A stretch of DNA of 64,000 nt from Actinomycetes bacterium (GTDB lineage: Bacteria; Actinomycetota; Thermoleophilia; Solirubrobacterales; 70-9), in assembly GCA_016861045.1 (NCBI GenBank), contig BOKP01000001.1:995529-1059528 (forward strand), written 5' to 3'. Shown here piece after piece: positions 24,158 through 32,924 of the stretch (positions within the stretch are counted from its first letter, which is position 1; each line of letters opens with the position of its first letter). A program made the translations under genes and the position numbers. The notes under the pieces are model-generated. The model saw only the letters and a program-made list of their open reading frames with translations. It was not told where the DNA came from and did not search any database.

Positions 24158-25395
24158 GCCAGCGCGCCGCGAACCGCGGCGGCGATCTCGTCGACCTCGG
24201 CCTCGGTGACGATCAGCGGCGGCTTGAACTGGGTGACGGAGTGGTCGTGCTCGGCGTAGACGGCGAACACGCCGGCGTCGATCAGCCGCTTTGCGGCCAT
24301 CACCCCGCCCTGCTCCTCGTCGAAGGCGAAGCCCATCGTCAGCCCGTAGCGGCGCAGCGAGAACGGCATGTCGGCGAGCGCCTCCTCGAAGCGGCGCCCG
24401 AGCCGCTCGACGCCGTCGAGGAAGCCCGGCTCGGCGATCTCGTCCATCACCGCCGAGGCGGCGACGCAGCCGATCTCGGCCCCTCCGAAGGTCGAGACGT
24501 AGGCGAACGGCCGCGCGTCGAAGAACTCCTCGAGCTCGGGGGCGAGCAGGGCCGCGCTGACCGGGTAGACGCCGCCGCCGAGCCCCTTGCCGGCGATCAG
24601 GATGTCGGGCTCGACGCCCTGCTGCTCGTAGTACCAGCGGGTGCCGGTCCGCCCGAGGCCGGTCTGGACCTCGTCGAGGACGAGCAGCGCGCCGGCGTCG
24701 CGAGCCGCCGTGGCGACCGCCGCCAGATAGCCGGGCGCGGGCTCGGGAAAGCCGAGGGTCGCCGGGATCGACTCGAGGATCACCGCGGCCGTGTCGACGC
24801 CGATCGCCGCGCGCATCGCCTCCGGGTCGTTGTAGGGAACGTGGGTGAAGCCCTGCGGGGGGTACCCGAACGGGTCGAACCAGCGCGGGTCGCTGGCGGC
24901 GAGCGCGAACCCGCTGAGGCCGTGGTAGGCGCCGTCGACGGCGACGATCCCGAGGCGTCCGGTGCGGGCGCGGGCCAGCCGCAGGGCGAGATCGACCGAC
25001 TCGGTTCCCGAGGGGGTGAAGACGGCGAACGGGAGCGAATCGCCGGTGCTGGCGGAGAGCTGTCCGGCGAGGCGCGCCCGCCAGCCGCTGATCAGGTGGT
25101 GGTTGCCGACGTCGAGGTGGTCGAGGCCCCGCTTGACGGCGGCGACGACGCGCGGGTGGCGGTGTCCGAGGTTGAAGACGCCGCCGTTGCAGTGGCAGTT
25201 CCAGTACCAGCGGCCGCTGTAGGCGTCCCGGAAGCGGGCGCCCTCACGGTCGCCGATGACGATGTCGACGCCGATCCCCTCGAGGGCCCGGACCTTGCCG
25301 CGGTTGACGTGGGCGGCGAACGCCGCGCTCGCCTCCTCGCGGCTCGGGTAGGGCTGGCCCGGCTCCGGACCCTGCTCTGCGCGCTGATCGTCGAT
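24154..25395 (-). CDS. Class III PLP aminotransferase with apparent ATC start
   Basis: A 413-aa fold-type I aminotransferase (ornithine/acetylornithine/GABA group). Reading 5' to 3': GGVFNLGHRHPRVVAAV, FTPSGTESVDLALRLAR, VDGAYHGLSGFA, LVLDEVQTGLGRTG with the PLP aspartate, LIAGKGLGGGVYP with the PLP lysine, and STFGGAEIGCVA. The frame is open from a TAG near 25431 to 24154, yet no ATG, GTG or TTG occurs before the conserved N-terminus. A strong site AAAGGAG lies 8 bases before an ATC at 25393-25395, giving (M)DDQRAEQGPEPG; this is the likely start. An internal ATG at 24814-24816 would delete half the domain. Coupled by ATGA to the kinase-like gene. Confidence 0.85.
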   Translation of the reverse strand: MDDQRAEQGPEPGQPYPSREEASAAFAAHVNRGKVRALEGIGVDIVIGDREGARFRDAYSGRWYWNCHCNGGVFNLGHRHPRVVAAVKRGLDHLDVGNHHLISGWRARLAGQLSASTGDSLPFAVFTPSGTESVDLALRLARARTGRLGIVAVDGAYHGLSGFALAASDPRWFDPFGYPPQGFTHVPYNDPEAMRAAIGVDTAAVILESIPATLGFPEPAPGYLAAVATAARDAGALLVLDEVQTGLGRTGTRWYYEQQGVEPDILIAGKGLGGGVYPVSAALLAPELEEFFDARPFAYVSTFGGAEIGCVAASAVMDEIAEPGFLDGVERLGRRFEEALADMPFSLRRYGLTMGFAFDEEQGGVMAAKRLIDAGVFAVYAEHDHSVTQFKPPLIVTEAEVDEIAAAVRGALA

Positions 25396-25492
25396 CGCCG
25401 AGGCTCCTTTCGCTCGCGCCCGGCAAAGCTAGCGGACCGGCGCCCGCCGGAGCGTGATCTCCGTCGCCGCGGCGACGCCGGGCGCCGCGCGC

Positions 25493-26752
25493 TCAGCTCG
25501 GGCCCGCTCGCGCCCGGGGCGGCTCCTCGCCGAGCAGGTCGCGGGCGGCGCGGGCGCCGCTGCGGAGCGCGCCCTCGATCGTGCCCGTCCACTCCGGCTC
25601 GGCCGTGTGCTCGCCGGCGAAGACCAGGTTCGGGGCGGGCGGGGCGATGGCGGCGTCGCCGCGCGGGTCGGCGATGCCGGGCAGCACCGAGTAGGCGCCG
25701 CGCGCCCAGCGGTCGCGCTGCCAGTCCGTGAGCAGGGCATCCTCGGCGACCGGGTCGAGCCCGGGCCAGAGCGCGCCGAGGCGGGCGAGCCACCGCGCCG
25801 GGCCGGCTTCGACCGCGAGTCGCCCGAGCACGGGCGCGGCGCCGGCCCACGCGTTCGCGATCCGCCCCCCGGTGCCGTCGCAGACCGTCGTCCAGGCCCA
25901 GAAGCGGTGGCGTGCCGACATCAGCGCCCGGGGGGCGTGCCGCGACCGCAACGGCACCGCGAGCTTCGCCGCACGGCTCGTCGGTATCGCCGCGATCGCC
26001 TCGGCCTGTCGGTCGGGGAGGGGCGGGTCGAAGCGAAGCTCCGGCAGGAGCGCGAGGGGGATTGCGACGACGCAGGCCTCGACCCCGAGCTCGAAGCCTT
26101 CGCCGATGACCCGGATGGCGTCCCCTTCTCTCCGGATCTCGCGGACGGCCGATCCGGTCCGGACGGGGCCGGGCAGTCGAGCGGCGAGCGCCTCGGCGAG
26201 GCGCTGGTTGCCGCCGTCGACGCGCCGGGCCTCCGCGGTCGTGACGAGGTCGGGAAGGTGAGCGAGAAAGCGCGCGTCGAGGGCGTCGAGGGGGTGGGCG
26301 AGCGCGCTCTGGAGACGCATCGCGAGGACCTCGCGGACGGCGCCGTCGGCGACGGCGCCGTCGAGCGCGGCCGCGGCCGCCGTGCCGGGCGTCGCGACGG
26401 CGGCCGCGGCCGCCGCCGTCTCGGCGCCCCGCCGCAGCGCGCCGGGCCCGGGGCCGGGCCCGGGGTGGAGCTCGCGGTCGGGGTAGTCGATCCCCATGCC
26501 GACGAGGGCGATCCCGAGCCGCGCGGCGGTTCGCTCCGTCACCGAGTAGCCGGAGGTGACGAACTCGCCGCCGCGCTCGACGACGCCGCCGGCGAGCTGC
26601 GCCGACCAGACGCGTCCGCCGACCCGCTCGCGGGCCTCCAGCACGACGACCTCGAGCCCGGCCGCGGCGAGCCGCTCCGCGGCGGCGAGGCCCGCCAGGC
26701 CGGCACCGACGACGGCCGCGCGGCGGGGATTGCGGTCCGAGGCCGGCCCCAT
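25493..26752 (-). CDS. FAD-dependent amine oxidase family protein (first of two)
   Basis: A 419-aa flavoprotein. The N-terminal Rossmann dinucleotide motif reads VVGAGLAGLAAAERL with the ribose-binding acid in VVVLEARERVGGRVW, followed by the GG motif region ERGGEFVTSG. The C-terminal FAD loop is LVFAGEHTAEPEWTGTIEGAL, which matches monoamine-oxidase-type enzymes that oxidise amines with O2 and release H2O2. The FAD-attachment Cys of eukaryotic MAO is not seen. The ATG at 26750-26752 is divergent from the sigma-factor gene. It is a paralogue of the protein at 32925-34418. Confidence 0.88.
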   Translation of the reverse strand: MGPASDRNPRRAAVVGAGLAGLAAAERLAAAGLEVVVLEARERVGGRVWSAQLAGGVVERGGEFVTSGYSVTERTAARLGIALVGMGIDYPDRELHPGPGPGPGALRRGAETAAAAAAVATPGTAAAAALDGAVADGAVREVLAMRLQSALAHPLDALDARFLAHLPDLVTTAEARRVDGGNQRLAEALAARLPGPVRTGSAVREIRREGDAIRVIGEGFELGVEACVVAIPLALLPELRFDPPLPDRQAEAIAAIPTSRAAKLAVPLRSRHAPRALMSARHRFWAWTTVCDGTGGRIANAWAGAAPVLGRLAVEAGPARWLARLGALWPGLDPVAEDALLTDWQRDRWARGAYSVLPGIADPRGDAAIAPPAPNLVFAGEHTAEPEWTGTIEGALRSGARAARDLLGEEPPRARAGPS

Positions 26753-26780
26753 GCCCCAGCGACGCTACCCTGCGGTGGCG

Positions 26781-27908
26781 ATGACCGGAAGGGCGCGACC
26801 GGCGGAGGGCGCTTCGACGGCCCGGCTAGACGCCGCCCGCAACGGCGACGAGCGGGCTTTCACGGCCCTCGTCGAGCCCTATCGGGGCGAGCTCACCGCC
26901 CACTGCTACCGGATGCTCGGGTCGCTCCACGACGCCGAGGACGCGCTGCAGGAGTCGATGCTGCGCGCCTGGCGCGGGATCGGTCGCTTCGAGGGCCGAA
27001 GCTCGCTGCGGTCCTGGCTCTACACGATCGCCACCAACGCCTGCCTGAGCGCGATCGAGCGGCGCAAGCCGCGGCAGCATCCGATCGACTACGGCCCGAG
27101 GACCGATCCCGACGCGGCGGTCCCGGGGCTGCCCGTGGCCGAGTCGGCCTGGATCGAGCCGCTCCCGGACGAGCTGCTCGGCGTCGCCGACGGGCCGATG
27201 GCCCCGGAGGCCCGCTACGAGGCGCGCGAGGCGGTCGAGCTCGCCTTCATCGCCGCCCTCCAGCACCTGCCGCCGAACCAGCGCGCGGTCCTGATCCTGC
27301 GCGAGGTCCTCGGCTACTCGGCGCGGGAGACGGCGGCGACGCTGGAGACCTCGCTCGCGGCGGTCAACAGCGCCCTCCAGCGCGCCCGGGCGAGGCTCGA
27401 GGACCGGCTGCCCGACCGCAGCCAGCAGGCGACGCTGCGGATCCTCGGCGACGACGGCGTCCGCGCGGTCGTCGGTGCCTATGTCGACGCCTGGGATCGC
27501 GAGGACATCGACGGCGTCGTCGCGATGCTGACCGAGGAGGCGACGTTCTCGATGCCGCCGATGCCCACCTGGTACGGCGGGTCCGGCGGCCATCCCGAGC
27601 TCCGCGGCTTCCTGCGGGCGGGGCCGCTGACCGGGGAGTGGCGCTGGAAGCACCTGCCGGCCCGGGCGAACGGCCAGCACGCGCTCGCCTTCTACTGCTG
27701 GCACGAGCCCGACCGGACCCACCACCCGTTCGCGCTCAACGTGCTCAGCTTCGAGGACCGGAGGATCAGCGACGTGACCTGCTTCATCAACCGCTCGATC
27801 GACAGCGACGACCCCGACGACTACGTGCGCTTCCCCAACCAGCCGCTCGACCCCCGCCGCACCGAGGCCTTCTTCCTTCGCTTCGGCCTTCCCGACCGGA
27901 TCGACTGA
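26781..27908 (+). CDS. ECF sigma factor with C-terminal SnoaL-like domain
   Basis: A 375-aa extracytoplasmic-function sigma factor. Region 2 spans FTALVEPYRGELTAHCYRMLGSLHDAEDALQESMLRAWRG in successive parts; region 4 reads LPPNQRAVLILREVLGYSARETAATLETSLAAVNSALQRARARL. From about residue 225 an NTF2/SnoaL-like domain follows (VVGAYVDAWDREDIDGVVAMLTEEATFSMPP), as in the SigJ/SigX5-type actinobacterial sigma factors that use the fused domain in place of a separate anti-sigma. Start ATG 26781; GTG 26775 is in frame two codons earlier. Upstream open frame is an antisense shadow of the amine oxidase. Confidence 0.9.
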   Translation: MTGRARPAEGASTARLDAARNGDERAFTALVEPYRGELTAHCYRMLGSLHDAEDALQESMLRAWRGIGRFEGRSSLRSWLYTIATNACLSAIERRKPRQHPIDYGPRTDPDAAVPGLPVAESAWIEPLPDELLGVADGPMAPEARYEAREAVELAFIAALQHLPPNQRAVLILREVLGYSARETAATLETSLAAVNSALQRARARLEDRLPDRSQQATLRILGDDGVRAVVGAYVDAWDREDIDGVVAMLTEEATFSMPPMPTWYGGSGGHPELRGFLRAGPLTGEWRWKHLPARANGQHALAFYCWHEPDRTHHPFALNVLSFEDRRISDVTCFINRSIDSDDPDDYVRFPNQPLDPRRTEAFFLRFGLPDRID

Positions 27909-27952
27909 TACCCGCCGCGCCGAGACGGCCCCCGGCACCAGCCGCCGAACCG

Positions 27953-29032
27953 ATGATCGTCTACGGCTCCGAGTACTCCTACTTCACCGGCAAGCTCGAG
28001 GGGTACCTCCGCTACAAGGAGATCGGCTACGAGCGCCGCCCGCTCGGCGTCTGGATGTACTCCTGGAAGCTGCGCCGGCTGCTCGGCGGAGCCCAGCTTC
28101 CCACCGTGCGCCTCGACGACGGACGCTGGATGACCGACACGACCCCGATGATCGCCTGGCTCGAGGCTCGATGCCCCGACCCGCCCGTGATCCCCGCCGC
28201 CGAGCCGATCCGGCTGGCGGCGCTGCTGGTCGAGGACTTCGGCGACGAGTGGCTGTGGCGGCCGGCGATGCATTACCGCTGGAGCCACGCGGCCGACCGG
28301 GACCTGCTCTCGCGCCGGCTCGCGGCCGAGGTGGTCCGGCTGCCGCTACCGCTGGCGCTGCGTGGGCGCTGGTTCGCGCGCCGGCAGGCGCGCCTGTTCG
28401 TCGCCGGCGACGGCGTCGACGCGCGGACCCGGCCGCACGTCGAGGCCGCCTACACCCGCGTCCTCGACATCCTCGAGCCGCCGCTGGCCCGGCGCCCGTT
28501 CCTGCTCGGGGAGCGGCCGACTATCGCCGACTTCGGCATGTTCGGATCGATGTTCCGTCACTTCTCGCTCGACCCGACCCCGGCCGCGATCATGCGCGAG
28601 CGCGCGCCGGCGGTCCACGGGTGGGTCGCGCGGGTCTGGGCTGCGCGCGCGAGCCGGGTCCGGGCCGCTCCCCTTCTCGACGCCTTCCCCGCGGATCTCG
28701 AGCCGTTGCTCGCCGAGGCCGGGCGGACGCACCTGCCGATGCTCGCCGCCAACGCTTCGGCGTTCGCCGCCGGCCGCCCCGTCCACGACTTCACCGCCGG
28801 GGGCGTCACCTACCGCGGCGTGCCCACCAGCCGCTATCGGGTCTGGGCCCTCGCCCGGGTCCGCGACGCCCTCCTCGACCTCGCCGGCGACGACCGGGCG
28901 GCGGCCGAGGAGCTGCTCGGCCGGACCGATTGTCTGGCGCCGCTGCTCGCCGTCGATCCGCCCCCGAGCGGCCACGACCCCGAGGGCAGGGCTCCGTTCA
29001 GCCGCGTCGCCCGCATGGTCCGGGACGGATGA
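27953..29032 (+). CDS. Glutathione S-transferase-like protein
   Basis: A 359-aa protein. The first 80 residues look like a thioredoxin-fold GST N-domain: MIVYGSEYSYFTGKLEGYLRYKEIGYERRPLG in pieces, then GAQLPTVRLDDGRWMTDTTPMIAWLEAR, which contains the usual cis-Pro strand and the substrate-loop Thr. An all-helical C-domain follows, with ARRPFLLGERPTIADFGMFG as the N-capping/hydrophobic staple region. An extra 100 residues at the C-terminus are unusual in length. Actinobacteria mostly lack glutathione, so the true thiol partner is unclear. It is 44 bases behind the sigma factor and probably in its transcript. Confidence 0.82.
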   Translation: MIVYGSEYSYFTGKLEGYLRYKEIGYERRPLGVWMYSWKLRRLLGGAQLPTVRLDDGRWMTDTTPMIAWLEARCPDPPVIPAAEPIRLAALLVEDFGDEWLWRPAMHYRWSHAADRDLLSRRLAAEVVRLPLPLALRGRWFARRQARLFVAGDGVDARTRPHVEAAYTRVLDILEPPLARRPFLLGERPTIADFGMFGSMFRHFSLDPTPAAIMRERAPAVHGWVARVWAARASRVRAAPLLDAFPADLEPLLAEAGRTHLPMLAANASAFAAGRPVHDFTAGGVTYRGVPTSRYRVWALARVRDALLDLAGDDRAAAEELLGRTDCLAPLLAVDPPPSGHDPEGRAPFSRVARMVRDG

Positions 29033-29243
29033 TCCCGACCCGATCCTCCGCTGCGCGTCCGGTCCGGTCGCCTCGCAGGCCCCGACCACGGCGGCGCCGG
29101 GGCGCCGTCACCCGACCGCCGAGATGCAGATCGCGGCCCCCGGGGAGCACCGATTCGCATCTCACCCCCGATCTGACGACGGCGGCCCGACAGGCCCCGC
29201 CCGGGCCGCGCGAGCCGCCTCGCGGCCGCCCCGGGGCGGGGCG

Positions 29244-29951
29244 TCAGGCCTCGTCGCGGGCGGCGATCAGCAGCGCCCGCGCGACCGCGAGCGTCCCGCC
29301 CTGCGCGTCGAGGACGGCGGCGCCGGCGTGGTGCTTGCGTCCATCGAACGCGATCGGCCAGGCGATCACGACGTGCTCCTCGCCGGCCCGGATCGGGCCG
29401 TCGATCCGGACCGCGTGGCGGGCGAGGAAGCTGAGCGTCGCCGGATCGTCGTACAGCGCGAAGTAGGTCGGGCAGTCGAGCACGGCGGAGACGAGCTCGG
29501 AGCTGACGGCGTCGCCCGCGGCCTGCGCCGCCGGAGTCCAGGGCGAGGCGACGAGGTCACGGCCGGCCACCGGGCCGGCGAAGACCCCGATGGCGTCGGC
29601 TCGCGTCCGGCCGCAGACGAAGCAGTCGCTGAACGGGCCGTCGGCGAGCCCGGCGTAGCGGGCGGCGGCCTCGCGTGCTTCGGCGGGGGAGACCGGCGCC
29701 GGCACCTCGACGTCGATGGCGGGAACCGCCCGCGCCTCGGCGACGAGGGTCTCGCCCTCGAGGAGCCGGACCGAGCCGTCGCCACCGGTCTCGACCCGAA
29801 GCCCGACGTCGAGCGGGACCGGGCTCCGCAGGCTGACCTCGGCGATCCCACCGACGTGGCGGGCGAGGAGCCCCGCCGCGTAGCCGCCGTTGCCGCTGTC
29901 GCGGGGTCCGTTGAAGCGGCTCGGGATCGTGATCGTGTCGGCTGCCCGCAT
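29244..29951 (-). CDS. Tandem hotdog-fold-like protein (thioesterase-like)
   Basis: A 235-aa protein that appears to hold two hotdog-like halves. The first begins IPSRFNGPRDSGNGGYAAGLLARHVGG, typical of the helix and strand of acyl-CoA thioesterase-like proteins; the second begins after FSDCFVCGRTRADAIGVFAGPV and ends with HAGAAVLDAQGGTLAVARALLIA. The CFVCG motif between halves could bind a metal or be a disulfide pair. No biochemical role is assigned. The ATG at 29949-29951 is used; the frame upstream to 30446 overlaps the secreted gene antisense and is not protein-like. Confidence 0.6.
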   Translation of the reverse strand: MRAADTITIPSRFNGPRDSGNGGYAAGLLARHVGGIAEVSLRSPVPLDVGLRVETGGDGSVRLLEGETLVAEARAVPAIDVEVPAPVSPAEAREAAARYAGLADGPFSDCFVCGRTRADAIGVFAGPVAGRDLVASPWTPAAQAAGDAVSSELVSAVLDCPTYFALYDDPATLSFLARHAVRIDGPIRAGEEHVVIAWPIAFDGRKHHAGAAVLDAQGGTLAVARALLIAARDEA

Positions 29952-30111
29952 CGGCGATCTCGATCCTCGCATCGCCCGGCGCCGGCGGCAAGGGCGATCC
30001 GACCGGTCCGCGGACCGGTCGGGCCGGCATCCGCGGGGGCCGCGACGGCGAGTCGGGACCCGGCGCCGGCCGGCCGGCCCCTTGCTAGCCTCGGCGACCG
30101 TGGGAGCAGCG

Positions 30112-30597
30112 GTGCGCACGGAGGCGACACGGGCGCGGGGCGGGGTCCGGCGCCCGGCGGTGGCGGCGCTCGCCGCGGGCGCGATCGTGGCCGTCCTCGC
30201 GGCGGTGCTCCTCGCCGGCCCGCCGGCCGCCGACGCCGGCAAGCGGAAGAAGGAGCGCGTGGTCGCCTGCTTCAAGTCGACCGTCCCGCAGGGGCAGAAG
30301 CCGAAGTTCGGCGACCGCCCGCGGCGCTGCGTCTTCATCGCCGCCGGCGCCGTCGGGTTCCCCGTCCCGCCCTCCTTCGCCGTCCAGCAGATCATCAAGA
30401 TCCGCTGGAAGCAGTGGGGCAAGAGCCGCGCCAAGGGGCGCGGCAAGGGCTATACCGCGGCCCGCAAGCAGCCGGTCCCGGTCACGGTCACGTTGACCAG
30501 GCCGCGCGCCAGGTGCGGGCACCACGCCTTCACGCGGGCGAAGTTCAACTACCAGTACGGGATCCCGGCCCAGCCGCTGAACCTCTCGACCTGCTGA
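30112..30597 (+). CDS. Small secreted or membrane-anchored protein of unknown function
   Basis: A 161-aa protein with a basic N-terminus (VRTEATRARGGVRRP), a hydrophobic segment VAALAAGAIVAVLAAVLLAG, and a probable cleavage site near ADAGK. The mature part is very basic (GKRKKERVVACF, GKSRAKGRGKGY) and holds four cysteines that could form disulfides. No family is recognised. GGAG at 30103-30106 favours GTG 30112 over GTG 30100. It converges on the trypsin-like protease gene, with a single base between their stops, but no functional link is evident. Confidence 0.6.
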   Translation: MRTEATRARGGVRRPAVAALAAGAIVAVLAAVLLAGPPAADAGKRKKERVVACFKSTVPQGQKPKFGDRPRRCVFIAAGAVGFPVPPSFAVQQIIKIRWKQWGKSRAKGRGKGYTAARKQPVPVTVTLTRPRARCGHHAFTRAKFNYQYGIPAQPLNLSTC

Positions 30598-30598
30598 C

Positions 30599-31834
30599 TC
30601 AGCGGCTGCGGCGGCAGCGCCACTTCCCGATCCCGCGCCGCACCACCGCGGTGCTCGAGGCCGAAACCGAGACGCGCCTGCCGCACCGGATCCGGGAGCG
30701 ACGCTTCCTCGCGTACTCGATCACCTTGCACCGGTAGCCGCCGCCGGCGCGCCGGCAGGGTCGTGCGGTCACGGCGCGGCAGGGCCGCCACCGGCGGCAG
30801 TCGTCGATGACGTAGATCCAGGCGTTCTCCCGGGCTTGGGCGGGCGTCATCGACGCCGGCGGGACGCCGCCCGAGCCGACGATGTCGGTGCCCGCTATCT
30901 CGAGCGCGGCCGCCTGCAGCGACGAGCGCATCGGCTCGGCGGCGAGCTTTCCGTAGGCGGACGGGATGTATGTCCCGCACCTGCCGGCCGTCCCGTACGA
31001 CGTATCGCCCACCAGGCGCATCTCGCCGCCGGAGACCGGAACCGCGATCGGGCCGCCGCTGTGTCCGAAGCAGGTCCCCTCCGTTCCCAGCGCCGTGCCG
31101 GCGCAGAAGGACGTCCGGGCAAGGCGTCCGAAGTAGTCGGAGCACTGGGAGTCGGGCAGGACGACGACGCTGGCCGCGCGGAGGCCGTCCGGATAGGGAC
31201 CCTTCGGCCCCTTCGTCGACCCCCAGCCGCTGACCTGGGCGGCGCGGCCGACCTCCCAGGCATCGACCTCCGACGGCCCGGCGAGCTTGATCGGCGTCCC
31301 CGCCGCCGGGCCGGACAGCTCGAGCAGCACCACGTCCCACGCGCTCGACCGCGGGTTGTAGACCGGCCGGTCGGAGCCGTCGACGAAGTAGTAGTACTCG
31401 CTGACGCCGGTCTCCACTCCCGACCCGGAGCTGAGCACGGTCCGGCCTGAGACCACCGAGAACCGCTCGGCGGGGCTGCGGAAGCGGCCCCGCTCGTCGG
31501 CGACGCAATGGGCGGCGGTGATGACGAGGGCGGGCGCGACCAGCGAGCCCCCGCAGATCTGCCGCCGGTGGGCGTTGCCGTCGGCCCAGCCGGGGGCGAT
31601 GTCCACGGCGACCTGCCATGGCGCCTCGCCGACCGGGATGGGGCCGCCGCCGATGATTCGCCGCCGCTCCGGCGCGCGCAGCCCGGCGATCGGGCCCGAG
31701 CCGCCCGGGCCCTCGGCCAGGTGGACGGCCGGCGCGGCGCGCCGATCGCCCGCCGCGGCCGGTACGACCCCCGGCGAGGCGAGAGCCAGCGCTAGGAGGA
31801 TCGCCCCGCCGACGCAGACCTTCATCTCCCTCAC
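30599..31834 (-). CDS. Secreted trypsin-like serine protease (S1), variant GHSGGP motif
   Basis: A 411-aa protein with signal peptide (KVCVGGAILLALALASPGVVPAAA). The mature catalytic domain would begin at the zymogen-type site RIIGGGPIPVGEAPWQVAV; His is in TAAHC, Asp in WDVVLLELSG, and Ser in the motif FGHSGGPI. Most S1 proteases have GDSGGP, whose Asp pairs with the new N-terminus after activation; here it is His, so activation may differ or the enzyme may be weakened. A Cys-rich C-terminal tail (RRWRPCRAVTARPCRRAG) is extra. The GTG at 31832-31834 is preceded by GAGGGG at good spacing. Confidence 0.85.
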   Translation of the reverse strand: MREMKVCVGGAILLALALASPGVVPAAAGDRRAAPAVHLAEGPGGSGPIAGLRAPERRRIIGGGPIPVGEAPWQVAVDIAPGWADGNAHRRQICGGSLVAPALVITAAHCVADERGRFRSPAERFSVVSGRTVLSSGSGVETGVSEYYYFVDGSDRPVYNPRSSAWDVVLLELSGPAAGTPIKLAGPSEVDAWEVGRAAQVSGWGSTKGPKGPYPDGLRAASVVVLPDSQCSDYFGRLARTSFCAGTALGTEGTCFGHSGGPIAVPVSGGEMRLVGDTSYGTAGRCGTYIPSAYGKLAAEPMRSSLQAAALEIAGTDIVGSGGVPPASMTPAQARENAWIYVIDDCRRWRPCRAVTARPCRRAGGGYRCKVIEYARKRRSRIRCGRRVSVSASSTAVVRRGIGKWRCRRSR

Positions 31835-32014
31835 CGCTTCCCCTCTCCGGCTCGTTCGGACGTGACGAGTCTATGCGGCCGATCGGCAGCTGCCCCGACC
31901 GGACGGGTTCGCGGTCCGGGCCCGGCGCCCGAGCGTCGGTCAGCGGACGACCGGGCGGCGCAGCCGGCGCGTCCGCCGCCCGCCCGACAGGGCGGCCGCG
32001 CGTAAGCTCGGGCC

Positions 32015-32059
32015 ATGGCGTTCGGCAACCGCTTCCCGCCCGTCGCTCCGCGCGCATGA
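32015..32059 (+). CDS. Possible mini-ORF 1 (14 aa) ahead of the amidotransferase
   Basis: Encodes MAFGNRFPPVAPRA. Its TGA overlaps the ATG of a second mini-ORF by ATGA, which in turn overlaps the amidotransferase start, forming a chain of coupled frames. Could be a leader peptide or chance in GC-rich DNA. Confidence 0.25.
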   Translation: MAFGNRFPPVAPRA

Positions 32060-32103
32060 GCCCGGTGACCGCGGTGCCGGAGGCCGGAGGCGCCTGGCGA
32101 TGA
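32056..32103 (+). CDS. Possible mini-ORF 2 (15 aa) coupled to the amidotransferase
   Basis: Encodes MSPVTAVPEAGGAWR and ends in the ATGA shared with the amidotransferase start at 32100. GGAGGCCGGAGG inside this frame would serve as the ribosome site for the next gene, which may be the simpler reason for its existence. Confidence 0.25.
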   Translation: MSPVTAVPEAGGAWR

Positions 32104-32834
32104 CCGTGCTCTTCGTCGAGCACGTGCCCTGGGAGGGGCCGCACCGGATCGCCGAGCGGCTCGGCGGCGCCGCTCCGGCGCTGACCGTCAACCCGCTGGC
32201 CGGGGGGCGGCTGCCGGATCACGCCTCGATCGCGGCCGCCGTCTTCATGGGCGGTCCGATGAGCGTCAACGAGACCGACGCCCACCCGGAGCTCGCCGAT
32301 GAGGTCCGCTGGATCGAGCTGGCGCTCGAGCGCGGGCTGCCCCTGCTCGGCGTCTGCCTCGGCTCGCAGCTGATCGCCCGGGCCCTCGGCGCCCCGGTCG
32401 GCGTCCGCGGCGCGCCCGAGCTCGGCTGGGCGCCGGTGGATATCCACGCTCCCGCCGATCCCCTGCTCGGTCCGCTCGCCCCGCTCACGACCGTGCTCCA
32501 CTGGCACGGCGAGTCCTTTCCCACGCCCGCGGGCGCCGAGCTGCTGGCCTCCTCGAGCCGGGCGGAGTGCCAGGGCTTTCGCGCCGGCGGCGCCTGGGGC
32601 GTGCTGTTCCACCCCGAGGCGGACGGCCGGCTCGTCCGCTCCTGGCTGGCCGAGCCCTCGATGGCGGCCGAGGCGGAGCGGGCGCTCGGGCCGGATGCGA
32701 GCGATCTCCTGCTCGCCGGCGCCGCCCGCCACGAGGCCGCCCTCGTCGCCCGCTCCGGCCGCGGCTTCGACGCGTTCGCCGGGCTGATCGCCGGGGACGG
32801 AGCCGGGGCCCGGGCTCCCCGCGGCGGGCCCTGA
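32100..32834 (+). CDS. Class I glutamine amidotransferase-like protein
   Basis: A 244-aa GATase1-fold protein. The nucleophile elbow is LLGVCLGSQLIARALG (Cys about residue 84), the oxyanion strand FMGGPMSVNETDAHPEL, and the His/Glu pair occurs in VLFHPEADGRL. This matches stand-alone GMP-synthase-like amidotransferases that may act on gamma-glutamyl compounds. LGVRGAPELGW-like text (GVRGAPELGWAPVDI) and the WHGESF motif support that group. No partner synthase is adjacent. The first ATG at 32100 overlaps the preceding mini-ORF stop. Confidence 0.85.
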   Translation: MTVLFVEHVPWEGPHRIAERLGGAAPALTVNPLAGGRLPDHASIAAAVFMGGPMSVNETDAHPELADEVRWIELALERGLPLLGVCLGSQLIARALGAPVGVRGAPELGWAPVDIHAPADPLLGPLAPLTTVLHWHGESFPTPAGAELLASSSRAECQGFRAGGAWGVLFHPEADGRLVRSWLAEPSMAAEAERALGPDASDLLLAGAARHEAALVARSGRGFDAFAGLIAGDGAGARAPRGGP

Positions 32835-32924
32835 GCCTCAGGGTCGCCGCAGGGCCGGATCAGTAGCGGCTACCGGCGCGGTGGCGGGCCCGGCGGGCTT
32901 GACTTGGCGGGCGGACCCGCAGAC

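Noticed and set aside
29033-29243. GAGATGC and GCATCTC inverted pair between the GST and hotdog genes
   Set aside because: Short arms and a long spacer in a convergent gap; chance is likely.
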